Assembly: GCA_029747585.1 (NCBI GenBank)
Contig: JAPEVF010000155.1
Coordinates: forward strand, 1 to 64,000
DNA from: Pleurotus djamor
Taxonomy: Eukaryota; Basidiomycota; Agaricomycetes; Agaricales; Pleurotaceae
Direction of reading: 5' to 3'
DNA: 64,000 nt
Positions 20,003 to 33,700 of this stretch are shown piece by piece (the stretch's first letter is position 1; each line of letters opens with the position of its first letter). Made by a program: the position numbers and the translations under genes. Below the pieces are notes generated by a model. It saw only the letters and a program-made list of their open reading frames with translations, had not been told where the DNA came from and ran no database searches.

Positions 20003-23000
20003 ATGGATTCAGACCTCATCAAACTAGTAAATCGGCTTCAGGATACTTTCAGTAACTTGGGCAAGTACCGCGTTGATTCCGAGGTGGTGATACAAGCATT
20101 GACATCTACATATATGCGTAGGCGGCGAGCTTGACATGCCCCAACTCGTTGTAGTATGTGGCGTATATCTTTATGCTTGAATCCAGGTCAATGACGGATA
20201 GGCTCTGAACTAGGTTGGGAGCCAGTCGGCTGGCAAATCAAGTGTCCTAGAGACGTGAGTCCGAGGCCGCTTTTGCAGCCCTTTGTGCCGACCCACTTTT
20301 TCAGAATAGTCGGCCGGGATTTCCTCCCTCGAGGCTCCGGGATCGTTACTCGAAGGCCATTGGTGCTCCAGCTCATACACACGCCGTTACCAACAGAACC
20401 GTCACCAAACGCACCACCCGTTACGGAATGGGGCCAATTCCTTCATGTCGACAAGCGATTCACCGACTTTGAGGAAATTCGTAAAGAGATCGAGCAGGAG
20501 ACGTTCAGAGTGGCTGGTCAGAACAAAGGGATAAGCAAGCTGCCTATATCGTTGCGCATATACAGCCCGAATGTGTTGGATTTGACTTTGGTGGATCTGC
20601 CTGGCTTGACAAAGGTGCGCCGCATGTGTTGTAGCAGTTTCTCGTGTCTCATTTACGCGCAGATACCTGTTGGTGATCAACCAAGCGATATCGAGCGACA
20701 GATACGGTCATTAGTTACTGAGTACATCTCCAAACCCAACTGGTACGTTGACTAACCTGTGCTCACTGTGTCCTTATCGCTGACGCGACGCAGCGTAATA
20801 CTCGCCGTGTCTCCTGCAAATGTCGACCTTGCAAACTCGGAATCGCTGAAGCTTGCCCGAGCAGTGGATCCCCAAGGCCGTAGGACAATAGGTGTACTTA
20901 CGAAGTTGGACCTAATGGATGCGGGTACAAATGCTCTTGACATCCTCACGGGCCGCGTATACCCCCTCAAACTGGGTTTCATTGGCGTCGTCAACCGGAG
21001 TCAGCAAGATATCAACACCAGCAAAAGTATGTTGGACGCACGGGAGAGCGAGGCCGAGTTCTTCAAGAACCATCCTGCATATAGGAACATCGCTCACAAG
21101 AATGGGACGCAGTACCTTGCGAAGACTTTGAATCAGGTAAGAGGTGACTTTATGCCGTGTCTTCACAGTCCGCTTACTCTTTGCATCGTAGGTCTTGATG
21201 AATCACATCCGCGACAAGCTACCGGACATGAAGGCACGGCTGAACACGCTCATGGGCCAAGCGCAGCAGGAGCTAAACTCCTTTGGTGATGCAGCCATCT
21301 TTGGTGACAAGAACCAAGTGAGTGCACATTGTCTCGACCTTATGCTCCTTTATGAACCCTTCTATAGCAAGGAGGTCTCATTCTCCGGCTCATGACTCAG
21401 TTTGCTCGGGACTTTGTGTCTTCCATTGAAGGCACCAATGTTGACATATCGACCAAGGAGCTTTCTGGCGGTGCCCGAATCTACTACATCTTCAATGATG
21501 TTTTCGGTCAAGCTCTGGCTTCCATCGACTCGACCCAGAACCTTGATAACCAAGATATCCGAACTGCGATACGCAACTCCACCGGTCCACGACCTAGTCT
21601 CTTTGTACCAGAAGCTGCATTCGAGCTTTTGGTAAAGCCCCAGATTAAGCTCCTTGAAGCGCCCAGTCTTAGATGTGTGGAGCTGGTGTACGAGGAGCTG
21701 GTCAAAATATGCCATAATTGTACAAGCACGGTGAGCTCGCCATCTCATCGGGGATCGCACCGCTATGAGATTAATCTGACGAATTCGCGTAGGAACTATC
21801 GCGATTCCCCCGTCTGCATGCCCAACTAGTGGAAGTGGTTTCCGAGTTGCTACGAGAACGACTTGGACCTACCTCCGAATACGCACAGAGTCTCATCGAG
21901 ATCCAAGCTGCTTATATCAATACAAATCATCCTGCTTTCATCTCGGGGTCCGCTACGGCTTCGCAGCAGGTACAACAGGCGAATTCAATGAACCGGCAAG
22001 CATTACCACCGCCTCGGGTACGTCCTTCTGGTGGATCACTGTGGGACACGGGATACTGATGGGTCGCTTTTTTGCTTGGTCCTTGGTGCTATAGCCTGCC
22101 TCCGTGGAGCCCATTAACGGCACACGATCAGCGCCTGAAGACGATGAAGACACATCGGAAGATGGGGACGGTCTTTCGAGTGGGACTGTTTCTTCGGCGC
22201 GCGATGGACGTTCTGTATCTTCTACGGTCCACGATCGTGTTCGTACGGCTGGATCAACCCCCATACCGACTTCCACCACCGCGACTTTGGCAGCCCGTTC
22301 AAAACACCACCATCACCACCAATCTTCATCGCATCACCCGCCAAATCGTCCTCATTCTGCACAAGCAGGCGGAGGTACAGGGACTTCTCCGCCATCGGCT
22401 CGCGAGACGTTTTTGAATTATTTCTTCGGGCAGAATGGTACTGGACCGCTTGCGGCTTCTTCTGGTCAACCGTCGGCCCATGGAGGACATGGGGGAAGTG
22501 CCAGCAGCGGGACCAATGGCGTCGGGCTTAATGGTTTCACGCCGATTGGACGTGATGTCTCCGGTGCTGACCCGGCTATGTCGAGCGGTTTGATGGCGGG
22601 AAAGAGAGGCTTGGATGGTAGTAATGCGGCATTTGATATGAAGAGTCTTGGGAAGCATATCGAAGCGGTGAGTAGATCCTTTCGCTTTTGTCTATTCATC
22701 GGGAAGAAGAAACAAACTGAGATCTCATTGCGTTTCTAGATGCCTGCTCAAGGTGGACATCTCACTCCCAGGGAAGAGATGGAGGCATCTCTCATTCGAT
22801 CGCTAATCGCGTCGTATTTCGGGATTGTGCGACAGACGATACAAGATCTCATCCCCAAGGCGATTATGCATTTCTTGGTGAATCACACGTCACAGCAGGT
22901 GCAGAATCGCTTGGTCGCGTCGCTGTACAAGCCCGAGTTGTTCTCAGATCTGTTGAACGAGGATGAAGGTGTTGTTGCGGAACGTACGAGGGTTAAGGCT

Positions 23001-23066
23001 CTCCTCGATGCGTACAAGGAGGCGTTTAAAATTCTGACGGACGTCAGCCTGCAAAAATCCGCATAG
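20003..23066 (+). CDS. DNM1: Dynamin-related GTPase of mitochondrial/peroxisomal fission
   Basis: Large GTPase that assembles on the mitochondrial outer membrane and peroxisomes to drive fission. Eleven exons (20003-20060, 20122-20153, 20214-20254, 20305-20614, 20663-20742, 20794-21136, 21192-21317, 21368-21730, 21793-22017, 22095-22667, 22740-23066) give 825 residues in frame. G1 loop GSQSAGKSS at 31-39, G3 DLPG at 141-144, G4 TKLD at 210-213. The stalk carries [14 protein letters not shown] and [10 protein letters not shown] variable His/Ser/Gly-rich insert precedes residue 718, including FLNYFFG as in yeast Dnm1. The GTPase effector domain (~725-825) begins [19 protein letters not shown] and the long insert favour Dnm1 over Vps1. 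Intron 1 starts with GC (GCAAGT); the other nine are GT-AG. Confidence 0.95.
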
Positions 23067-24527
23067 GCTCCGGTGTAGGTGCTGCAATTGTGATGAACCA
23101 TTTGCTTATTTTGTTGGTAGATCAAGAAGTTACGACCCCATCTTTGTTGCTTGTTATTCGAGTTTTTATAGAGTTAGATATTTGTTTTCAGGAGGAGCAG
23201 CTCAGTTTGGGCTGGCGCCATCGATGCTGTGTTATTCATGTCTTGGACTTGCACGGCTTCGAAGCAAGACACATGGCCGGTTATAATAACGACTTCTGTT
23301 TACCAGACTACATGGCCGGAGACTTGCATGCCTATGCTTTAGCTATAAGTAGGAGTTAGGAGAGCTCGCAGGGGACCCGTGAGCAGCACAGTATTTAGCT
23401 TACTAGGTTTCTTGTTGGTTTTCACACTTGTGGACACTTGTGGTACGTGACTTGCAAGGGTGATAGCATTGGTAGAATACCAGATAAATGAAAAATTATG
23501 GTACAGGCATGGTAAGAGGTGCGACCTGAACGACTCTGAGGCGTTCATAGTCCTCTACTGCGGCTTCGACTTTACGTTGGTATCTTCGGTGGGACAGATA
23601 TGCCGCCAGGCCAGCTATGGAGCGGTCGTACTTGTTTGCTGTGCTTGAATGAGATATGTGATTCAGAGGGAGAACTGCATTTTATATAGGGACGATGAGA
23701 ATCTCCTAGATCGAAGGCCTCAGTACTCAGCAGGGACAGTCGAACCAGCGCATTGTTGAGCCGGTACGAAGAAGGCGGGGAGGCTGCTGACCGATGCCTG
23801 CGCTCACGAGTCACGATGGCCTGGACTTGCGACAATAAGCCACGCTGCGTGAGGAGCCGCCGCGCAGTTGCCAGGTACGGTGGAAGGAAGCGCTTCAGTT
23901 CTTTAGTCCCCATCGCCTTGGACTTTGCTTGTTAGATCAACTTGAGCCATTGAGACTCGAGTGCCACGAACCGGCTTGCTTGGCGAAAGGGATACAAGTG
24001 AGCGGAAGTGTATCTGCGCGCCCGTCCGATGTCCGTAAATCCCACAGGTCAATGGTAGGGTCCGAATTTCCAAAATACGTACTGTGTGGGACCACTTCTT
24101 GGTACGCCGTAGCGTCTTTCATCACTCGAAAGCGCCACCGCCACTTCGGCAGGAGGGAGACAACCATCTTGGTCCATTAGTGCGTCCGCCACCTGTAGGC
24201 GAAACATGGCAAATCGGTACAACGCAAGTTGGGGTCTCAAGGGAGTCCAGAAGCGAGCAGCATTTTCAGAGACATAAGCATAGGATCCAGCCCAAGAAAC
24301 ACCAGAAGGTAGACTTCGACGGAGCCAAGATTCTAGAGTAAGGAGTATTGCATTGCATTTGTCTATGAAAAATGAATAGCTATATATCACATTGAGAACA
24401 ACCACGAGAGAAATGTTACAAGGAACGACAGACGAGAGCGATGGCAAAACAGCAAGAATCCCAGACAAAGTTGATGAAGGTAATGTTCGTAAGGCTTGAC
24501 CTCGAGACGAGGTCGCGGCACAAGGAG
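23067..24527. other. Convergent intergenic region DNM1 / BCS1-like
   Basis: Contains the 3' regions of two convergent genes. A 113-codon minus-strand frame (23913-23572) is Arg/Leu-rich and lacks recognisable similarity or splice-linked partners; I do not call it a gene. Confidence 0.45.
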
Positions 24528-27500
24528 TCATGCAGCGGTCGAAGGCGTGGGCTCTGCAGCCGGGGCACCCTTTACTGCGACCCACTTTTCTTTATCCTCA
24601 GCGGAGGCTTGATCCGGAGACCTCTCCGACTCCGATTCAGACGTCACACTTTCTTCAACGTCTCCGTCGTTGCCAGTGTTGCTGTCGGACTCGGAGTTCT
24701 CGCTGGATGGCTCGCTGCTGGATGGAGATGGCGTCTCAGTCGTGGTATTGGCGTCGCTGGACTCAGTGGGTTTAGAGGATTCAGCCTTGTCAGATCGCGA
24801 CTTCTTGGTCTTAGCTTTCACGTCCTTGCGCTCTTGCTTCTGAGAAGGGGAGCGTGAGTTCAATGCAAAGAAGCGAATAGACAAATAATGCTCACTGCTT
24901 TGGCATCCTTCTCCTTCTTAAGAAGGCGCAAGCAAATTGTTAGCTACTCATGGTGATGAGGATGTCTGCACCACGATTACCTCTTGGGCTGCAGTCTCAT
25001 CCTCTTTAGGTTGCTCTTCCTTTGGCTCTTCCTTTGTCTCGGTGGTGGTTGTAGTAGAAGTATTAGCAGCCTCTTTCTCAGCTTTCTGTGAAAATGGAAC
25101 GAAGTCAGCATGCCGTACAACGTCAAAAGATGGAGATGCACGAACCTCTTTCTTCGCCTTCTCCTCCGCTTCTGCTTTCTCCTTGGCTTCGCGCTATGAA
25201 GACAACGTAAGGGAACAGATATCATCGCATGAGCATGGCGACAAACCTCAGCCTTTTCCTTCTTCAGCTTCTCCCTGGTCTCACGCTCCTGCTTCACCCT
25301 GGAGAGCAATCGGCACAGTAAGTCAAACTGATGGCAACCATCGATAAGATTTTCGGAAGTTACTACGCACCACTCGGCAACCTCTTCGACACACTCGCGT
25401 GGACGAGTCTTATTCTTCAACAGGTACCCTTGCAGGCTGGCAACCTATCAAGATCCTCGATCGTCAGTCAAGAGTAATTTCCAAGAACGCGACGAATGCG
25501 GGGTAGATGTGGGGGGTGAAGAGATCGATGACGTACGCTTAGCTCTTCTTCGGGAATGGCTTCTGCGAAACGTTTAGCAAGCTCTGAGATCTCCTCCTCT
25601 GTTAGGAGCGGGATTGCATGAGTCTTTTTCTTGGGAAGAGGAAGGTTCTTCTGGGATGCGTCCTTAGGGGTCTCTGGTACCACAGAGGGAGAAGACGGCT
25701 TGAAAGGGAAGAAGCATTTGAAGATGCCCTCGGCTTGCCACTTGGTCGCATGCGTGAAGTTCACCCAAACGTCCATGCGTCCCGGACGGCTCAGGGCGGG
25801 GTCTAACCTTTCGATGTGATTTGTTGTGGCAAACAACAAGCTGTAAGAGGGATATATCAGTGGTGACATGGCTGTGGAAGACAGCTGGACATACCGGCCC
25901 TCAGCGGCTGCGACTCCATCAAGCGCATTTAGCAAGCCACTCAAACTCAACGTAGAGCCATCATTGCTGCTACCGCTCTCCGCGGCAGTCGAGGTCGAGG
26001 CCGTGCTAGTCGTCGTGGGTGCTCCCGTCGAGTTATCATCGCGACTGACGGAACGTGTGAATGCAGCGTCTAAATCCTCCAGTAGTACTATACATCTAGA
26101 CGGGCAGGCGGAATTGAGGAAAAACTTTTTCAACGGGAACTCGGATAGGTTACGTACCTAGACGGAACATAGCCCATTAATGTCGTCAGCGTATTATCGC
26201 TCATGCTGTAATTAGACGTCGTGAGTAAAGATGATCCACTGAATGAACGTGAAATTCTCATTACCCTTTCGAAGATAACGACACCACATAGATGTCCAGA
26301 CCCAACTCCCCAGCAAGTGAATGAATTAATGATGTCTTGCCACTGAATTCGGGGGTATTAGGAGTGAGAATCAAACGAAAGTTGTGAGGACTGACCTTCC
26401 AGGAACACCATGTAGCAGGTATCCCCGGCGGAAGGGAATGCCTGGAAGTTTGTAAGATAGATATCAATGAATGGATGAATGGGGTTCATACCTCTTTCAG
26501 CATACCTAAGAGCGTTGGAATTTAGTAACGGCCGATGGCGGAGGCAAGAAGAAAACGTACCATTCTTCGGAGCAAAGGAAGTCTTTGCAATCAGCCAACA
26601 GCATATCTTTGACCCCAGGCTGAAGAACGATAGAGCTCATCGGACGCTTTTGACGAGCCCCATTCCATCTCCAGCAGCAGTACGTCCTTCAAGATGAATG
26701 AAATTAGCGAAGCTTAAGGCCTACGATGGCCGAAAAAACTTACGTGTCGGCTAAGAATATGTGAACGCGATGCTCAGCGTCTTTCTCGTACTCCTTCTTG
26801 GCTTCTAGCACAAGCTTTTTCAGGATGTCATTGTTGCGTGCCACAACGCTGAAAGATGTCAATAATTAGCCTAGTCCACCGCGGAGAAAGAGTGAGCTTA
26901 CCTGATTTTGAGGGATGAACCATGACCATAGTCGGGGTATCGCTTCGTCCTCGTTATCTACACTGCAGGGTTAGACGCGCTGTGCCAATCAAGAGATGAC
27001 AAGGCGTACTCTGAGCCAATGTCCTCGGTAGTAGATGGTATGCGTCGTGTCTGCGGAGTTTCAGGGTCAGTCAACCATCGGCCGTATGAGTCACTCACCA
27101 AGGCTTGGCATGAACTGGACCTTCCGCTTCTTCTTGCCGTGGACCAGCGTCCCCTCCTCCTCTTCCTCCTCATCGAGCTCCCCAGACGACTGACTAAGCC
27201 CACCACGACCAACAGTTCTTGTGGTAATCTCAAATTCACGGCTACGGCCCCACGCAGGTTGCTAGTTATTTCGGATGAATACGCGTACTAATACATAGAG
27301 CGGAGTGGAAGTACCTTGGACAGCCAATACATTAACCTGAGAAGCGACGTCAGCAGATGAGGCAATGGTACGAGAGAGCTGTTCGAAGCGGACACACCAA
27401 TCGTAAGGGTAGTCTTCCTCACTGAAATGGGCTGTGAGAAAGAAGGCTACGAAGACGGGGCGGTGAGTCAGACGCCGATGATGACTCAGAGAAAGAGGCG

Positions 27501-27725
27501 TTCCCAGAACTTACAGTCGACGAATCCATTCCATGCAGACACCGAGACACGACGAGCGGTTTCTACAGTACCACCAATGACCACTAGTTTCTGCAAAGGT
27601 CAGGACGATAGCTCATCAGACTCTCCCACATATGGCAACGGAGCTGTGTGATGACGAACCAATGTATCCTGGATGGCGTTGGTATTCATCCCCAGAGGGG
27701 AGAGAAAGCTCTTGAGAGTATCCAT
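24528..27725 (-). CDS. BCS1-like AAA ATPase with charged C-terminal tail
   Basis: AAA ATPase of the Bcs1 family. The founding member sits in the mitochondrial inner membrane and inserts the Rieske protein into complex III; paralogues are common in basidiomycetes and mostly uncharacterised. Twenty-one exons join in frame to 663 residues, including micro-exons of 22 (27336-27315), 14 (26505-26492) and 21 bases (24916-24896). Bcs1 N-terminal motifs: ETARRVSVSAW, HFSEEDYPYDWLMYWLS, QPAWGRSREFE and TIYYRGHWLRITRTKR. Walker A GVPGSGKT at 246-253, Walker B IVLLEDLDAAF around 294-304, then ATTNHIERLDPALSRPGRMD. An unusual tail from about residue 480 is a Lys/Glu-rich coiled coil followed by an acidic Ser/Glu/Asp stretch. 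It is probably a lineage-specific BCS1 paralogue rather than the core BCS1. Confidence 0.9.
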
Positions 27726-30700
27726 AGACGATGAATGTTGGGCGAAGTCGTATGAGCGGGAGGAGAAGACAAAAAGGGTAGAAATCGAGAAGAGTATTCG
27801 TCGGCCTTATAAGGGATTTAGTAGGGTGCCTCGTGTACGGTGTAATGAGAACAGAGCAGGGTAACCGTAACTGTACGTACAGCCAGTAGATGCCGCGGCA
27901 CCGGTCAAATCTCCCGATAGTACCAAAATGGCGGTGAATGATTCGAGTTGAATCTATCCCCAGAAAGCGCTCTTAGACGCCCGCCCCTCCAGACTAGGAC
28001 AAAGCTTTCCTATGCTAAGGATTACAATGGTGCGAAGTCATCCAAAGCGAATCGGCCTTCTAGCAGAGAGCAAACGTCGTCCTGGCTTTGCAGCTTCGAG
28101 CCTGAGCAGAATGCGTAAACTAGTGGCGTTGTGTGAGTGATGAAACTGCCCAGTTTGGTCCCCTCATATCCGGACCCTGTGAATGCAGACGATCAAATTT
28201 GTCTTTTGGACCGTAGGCTGAAAAGGATGGGAGTCATACTTCATCATGTTGCAATAGAAGTATCAACGTACGCACACACCTTTTCGCCACGTTCCTCCTG
28301 GCATCTATAGTAACGAAACCATGAACTTCAAGAACGATGAAGTTCATACCAAGTCGGCCGATTCTCGCCACGTGTGTAGCTGTTGTGTGTGTAAGTCCGA
28401 TCACAGGAAAATTGCAGCAACGCACGCCCCCTTCGACAACATCAGTGGCGGACAAAAGCCTCCTGCAAAATACTCATGTCGACCAGGTCATCAGAGTAAA
28501 TCCCGAAAAAAGACGAGGNAAAAAATCTTTCACCAGTACCTTGAGCGAACCAGACTACCGGATGGTTCCACCATAAGATCGAATCTGGAGAGATGAGATG
28601 CGCCCGTGTGAGATGGAGATACTCCCCCTTTTCTTGGACACACAGCAGAGGAACATGGCTTGCGCTGTTACAACTTTAACCTAGCGATGTCATAGAGAAC
28701 GAGCACAATACAGGCCACGATGCCTAGTATTCCTGAAGCGAAGATTAATAGCAGAGTCAATTACGTGCCAGCTTCGATAAGCCTCGGATAAAGAGTTCGA
28801 GTATGCATGGATGAAAAAACGCCAGCGCTGGTATGCGTTGGTCAACTCGGCCATCCCTAATCTGGGATACAGCATTTCGGATAGAACCGCACTTGTTCTC
28901 TATCAAAACCGAGAACAAAACATGTGGTCTGACAATGAAGGGAGAGCAGTTAATAGACCATTCCAACGGGAGCAACAGAGTTCTTACTTTTCTATTGACG
29001 CCTGGCGCAACTCCCGAGAGCACCAGAACTATCTATGGGGCTTCTATCATTCGCTGAGATCATATATCAACACGTTGCAACATACCTTACGCACAAATGG
29101 ACTCAGAATCGATGCAGACGCCAGGAGAAGCACCGCAAAGGAGGCATGATACCACTGGCCCCTTTCATGTTGCCCGACCGTGTCCGTCTTTCGACGTGTG
29201 TCTATCAATTTGAAGCATAGACCGAATCCATTGAAGTCCACAAAAGCGGACGTCCGACAGGGACGTGACGGTGACTGGGGGACTTCATTGCCTGGGTTAT
29301 GATGAATGATGAACGCGTACGATGGAAGGGGGGCCATCCGAACATGCGATCCAAATGGAGGGGAGGTGGTTCCACGGATTGACAGTTGGGAATAATGGAG
29401 CCCCACACTGGACCTATTGATCTCGAGCGCCAATCCATCGGCGACATCGACTATCAGATGTGAATCTGAGATGGATACTTGCTTTAGGCGATAGGTCCCC
29501 TCTCGTGATGCTGACATACTAGCTAACGGACAAAGGTAACTACGCACGAAGGCTGGGAGAATGAAAATCACTCACCCTAAATCTCGAACCCCGAGCGTGA
29601 GTGTGGTGTATGGAAGAATCAGGTGTTCTACTCATGTCATCAAGAGCCCCGGTAGGCCATCATCCAGTACGCTCATCATCGCTGAGCGCAAATCCTAGTC
29701 ATCCCAACTCGTGCATGCACTGGATTCTGAGTCAGTGCGGCTTTCGGGGTGTGACAAGTAATTGTCAGGGCGATGCATATTCCTGAGTGGGACAAAATAG
29801 AGTACCAACATACCTCCAAGAACCTACGCACACAAACTGCGCGTCCCTATGCATACAAGTAGGTGGAAAGGTTAAGTTTCCCCGAGGCGCCTATCCGAAA
29901 TGATCGACCTGGCTGTTGATGAAGTCAACAACATCGATAACGCCAACTACAATGAGTTCCCGAGTCAGACAAAGCTAAAGGATGCGGAGAAACGAATCAT
30001 ATTTGTCTGTCGAAGCGCAGTTCCGGACCTTAGGGTAACAGAAGGCAGGATAGACTCTGATCCGGACGAAGAACGCTGCGTTCATTGATGCATTTACGGC
30101 GTTGCTTCGAGGTCTGCGGATAGTGCGGACATAGAGTAAAGCAGTTAGAATCATGGCGCTCTTCCAGACGGGACTGACGATGACTCACCTAACTAACCCA
30201 CAGGGCGCTAGCCAGACAAAATTCCAGCCCTTTGATTCAAGATATCAGTGCTGGCCAATAGATCTGCGCCGCCACTAGGGAAAATTCGCAAGAGGGATTA
30301 GATCCCGGATGGTTCAAGTAGCACTTGACGAATGCCTGACATTCGAGCTTTGAGAGGGCTGAGAAAGGTAGAGCTGCGCATCCTTGCACCCAGCATGGTC
30401 GTATGCAGCAAGACGTTTAATTNCCCCCCTAAGAATGTAGCATACACGTAGGTACTATGACTCATGATTAGTGGTACACTTCTGTTCGTGGGCACTGGTA
30501 TCAGTTATTGATCTGATTCTGTGGGGCGATGAAGTATATACCTGTTGCCGTAAATCAACCAGCACATACACGCGTAGAAAAGGGTGATCTAGCAGATAGT
30601 AGAGTCTGTGGTGAGCGTGCGATGACTTATCGCGCGACGTGGTAAGGATGGGGGCAAGTTGCAGGAAGTGGAAGGACGTGTTGCATAGGAGGTTATGCGT

Positions 30701-30799
30701 GAGAGTAAGCTTCCATACACAGCTCTGGGCGCTAGCGCCTACTTGCCCACTAGTGCTTGTGGCGAGTGACCACATTCGTTGTTTCCCTTTAGTACGTCA
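27726..30799. other. Gene-poor interval of 3 kb
   Basis: No gene could be supported. Several frames of 60-170 codons occur on both strands (for example 29571-29047 minus), but none shows a known domain, and I could not link them by splice sites into a longer protein. The right end must contain the dipeptidase promoter. Ambiguous bases lie at 28519 and 30423, both next to homopolymers. Confidence 0.45.
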
Positions 30800-33700
30800 A
30801 TGCGTGGACCGAGCTACGAACGGCTCGTCGACGAGCCAGAGCTGGCAACGCACCCATCGAACTCTTCAAATACGCTGCAGAACGAGGCTGCCAGCACCTC
30901 TCTCGATGAACATAAACATTCCAGTCCGCCTATACGCCCGGCTATTTATTACGGAGAGGGTTCGTTTGATCCTCCAAGCTCGGATGACGAGGCGGAGACA
31001 CTGCTAGAGAAAGAGGGCCATGGTCAGACTGATGAGGTCGAGGCTGGGACGTTTGGCCTTTCGTCTGGGCAGCGGGACCGACTGGCAGGCAAGGCAAGGC
31101 TTTCTATCGTTAAGTGTGATTGTAAACGACACTGATTATACATTTGAACAGCGACCGACTGCCATACGGTATCTCACCATTGCCTTGGTCTCTCTTGTCG
31201 GACTCTCTGCTCTCATTGGAATATTTGCGGCGCGTTCGTACACTGGTTCAGCATACCACACCGCTGGTGCTCAGAAGATCACCATGGACCACGTCTTCAA
31301 TGGTACATTCTATGCGCAGAGCCAGTCCCTCCGCTGGGTACCCGAAGGTAACGCGCATATGGCTTCTCTGACTCAGTTTCTGATGAATCCGGTGCAGCGG
31401 GTGACGGTGTATTCTCCATTGACCTAGATGGACAAATCCTTCTCGTGGACCTCAAGACCAACAGCACTCGCACACTAGTTGACAACAAGGACGTAAAAGA
31501 TGTGCGTGGAATATTCGTCTTTGTTGGGTCCATTGGTTTTGATAATTCGCCGTAGGAGCATAACCAAGCGATCTATTGGTCGAGTTGGAAACTCTCACCG
31601 GACATGAAATATCTCCTCGTGAAAACGGATCACAAGAAGGTACGCGCAAGTGGACTCGGTTCCGTTGTACCGCTGAACGCGCTGTCGTAGCAATGGCGCT
31701 GGTCGTCTTTTGGCAATTATTATGTTCACGAAATTGCTACTCGTCATACCCGCCCACTCCTTCCCCCAACCAATCCGCCCACCACCGCGTTCGCCACCTG
31801 GGCGCCCACTGGCGAAGCAATTGCCTATGTTCAAAATAACGATCTATATGTTGTCCCTGATCAGAGGTAAGCTGGATACCCATCGTTTGGACGATCGTTG
31901 AGACGTCAGTCTGAACAGCTCAACCTCCACACCAATCCGTGTTACTTCTTCTGGTAACGCGTCTCTCTTCCATGGTGTCCCAGACTGGGTCTACGAAGAA
32001 GAGGTTTTCTCTGCCGACTCTGCACTCTGGTTCTCTCCTGACTCAAAGAAGCTTGCTTTCCTCGCATTCGATGAAACCATGGTCGATGAATACACTTTCC
32101 CGGTCTACAACCCCACTGACGATAACTACCGCGTGGTGCCATATACACACGATGTTGCCATGAAGTACCCCAAACCCGGATACAGTAACCCTTTGGTCTC
32201 TGTCCATGTGTTCGATTTGGAGAAGTATAAACACGATAATCTAGGGCACACCGACGAAGCAGAATGGGAAGATAAGGCTCTGGATCGACCAACCATCTCC
32301 GGGTTTCCCGCTGCCAATGCTACGACCGAACTCGATTGGCCTAATCGTCAAGCCAAAGATAACAGTATCATTCTCGAGGTCGCATGGGTCGGGAACTCGT
32401 CGCTTATCATGAAAGAGGTCAACCGAAATGCTGACAACGGTACGGTCGTGCTCTTCGATTTAGAAACAAGCGCCTGGGCCGCCAAGACGAATGGTAGAGT
32501 TGTCCGAAAATTGGGCAAGGAGGGCGAGGAAGCTGACGATGGGTGGATCAACAACGACCAGTTCATATACCCCATACCTCCGCAGCCAGTCCATAGACGT
32601 GCGAACAATGGTAAGGGACATGTCATATCCTCCATGACATTGGCGTAATGTTTCTTGGACATAGGTAACGCCGAGGAAGCCTATCTGGACATTGTCCCTA
32701 CGCCCGAGGGCTATAACCACATCGCGTTATTCAGCCCAGCAACCACTTCCAAGCCTCACTTCCTCACCTCTGGGGAGTGGGAAGTGGTAGACGGTATCAA
32801 GGCCGTAGACCTCGACAAAGGCTTGGTGTGAGTCTCCCGAAACCTGGTGACTATCTTCACGATGCCTTGTGCTCATCATTCCCGCAGCTACTTCCTAGCC
32901 GCGAAGCCATCTTCCATTGAACGGCGTCTTTATTCTGTTCCACTCCCAAGCCTAGAACGCTCGACATCAGTTGACCCAGCAGCGACATATGAGAAAGTGG
33001 AGCCTACGGAGCTGACTGACGCCACAGACCGGGCATATTTTGGAGTCCACTTCTCCCCCCAAGCAGGCTTTTACTTGTTGTCGTATGAAGGTCCTAACAT
33101 CCCGTGGCAGAAGATCGTCAAGGCTGATGATAAAGGTACTTCTCCCTGAATGTCATGTCGTTGTCGGAGGCTCGTTCCTAACCGGAAATACCCAGATTTT
33201 GAGTATCCTTTGACAAAGAACGAGCAGTTAGCGAACGTTACGGAACAGTTCGAGGCCCCAGTCACGCTTTATGGGACGATAGATAGCGATGGATATGGTG
33301 GGTGTTTGGTTTCCTTTCTATTCGCCCTGGACACTTGACGTGACGGCGAACGTGCTCCCTCAATGGTTTTTCCAGGTCGCCGTCACCGCCAGGGCGTTTA
33401 GTCGTTCAAGAAGTGTACGGGAACTGATCACTCACATTTTGACAGAACTCAACTTCAAGGAGATTCGGCCGCCCCGAATGGACGATTCAGGTCGCACCAA
33501 GTACCCTATCTTGTTCCGTGTGTAAGTGTTCGTTGGGTTTTTCCGTCGCACTGGGGAGTTGGCCTCGAACCCCTCGGCTTTCATCGTGAATGCAGAGTGA
33601 TACTGCTGGTGGTGATAGATCTGGTCGTGTGTGCGCGTACGCATGGTCGTACATGCCTCATGGTTCCATTTACCGTGGGGTTGTGGTCGGGGTCTTTTTC

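Noticed and set aside
23572..23913. 113-codon minus-strand frame between DNM1 and the BCS1-like gene
   Set aside because: No recognisable domain, no splice-linked partner, and it sits in the 3' region of two convergent genes.
29047..29571. 174-codon minus-strand frame in the 28-30 kb interval
   Set aside because: Composition is unremarkable, and I could not connect it to other exons or a known family.
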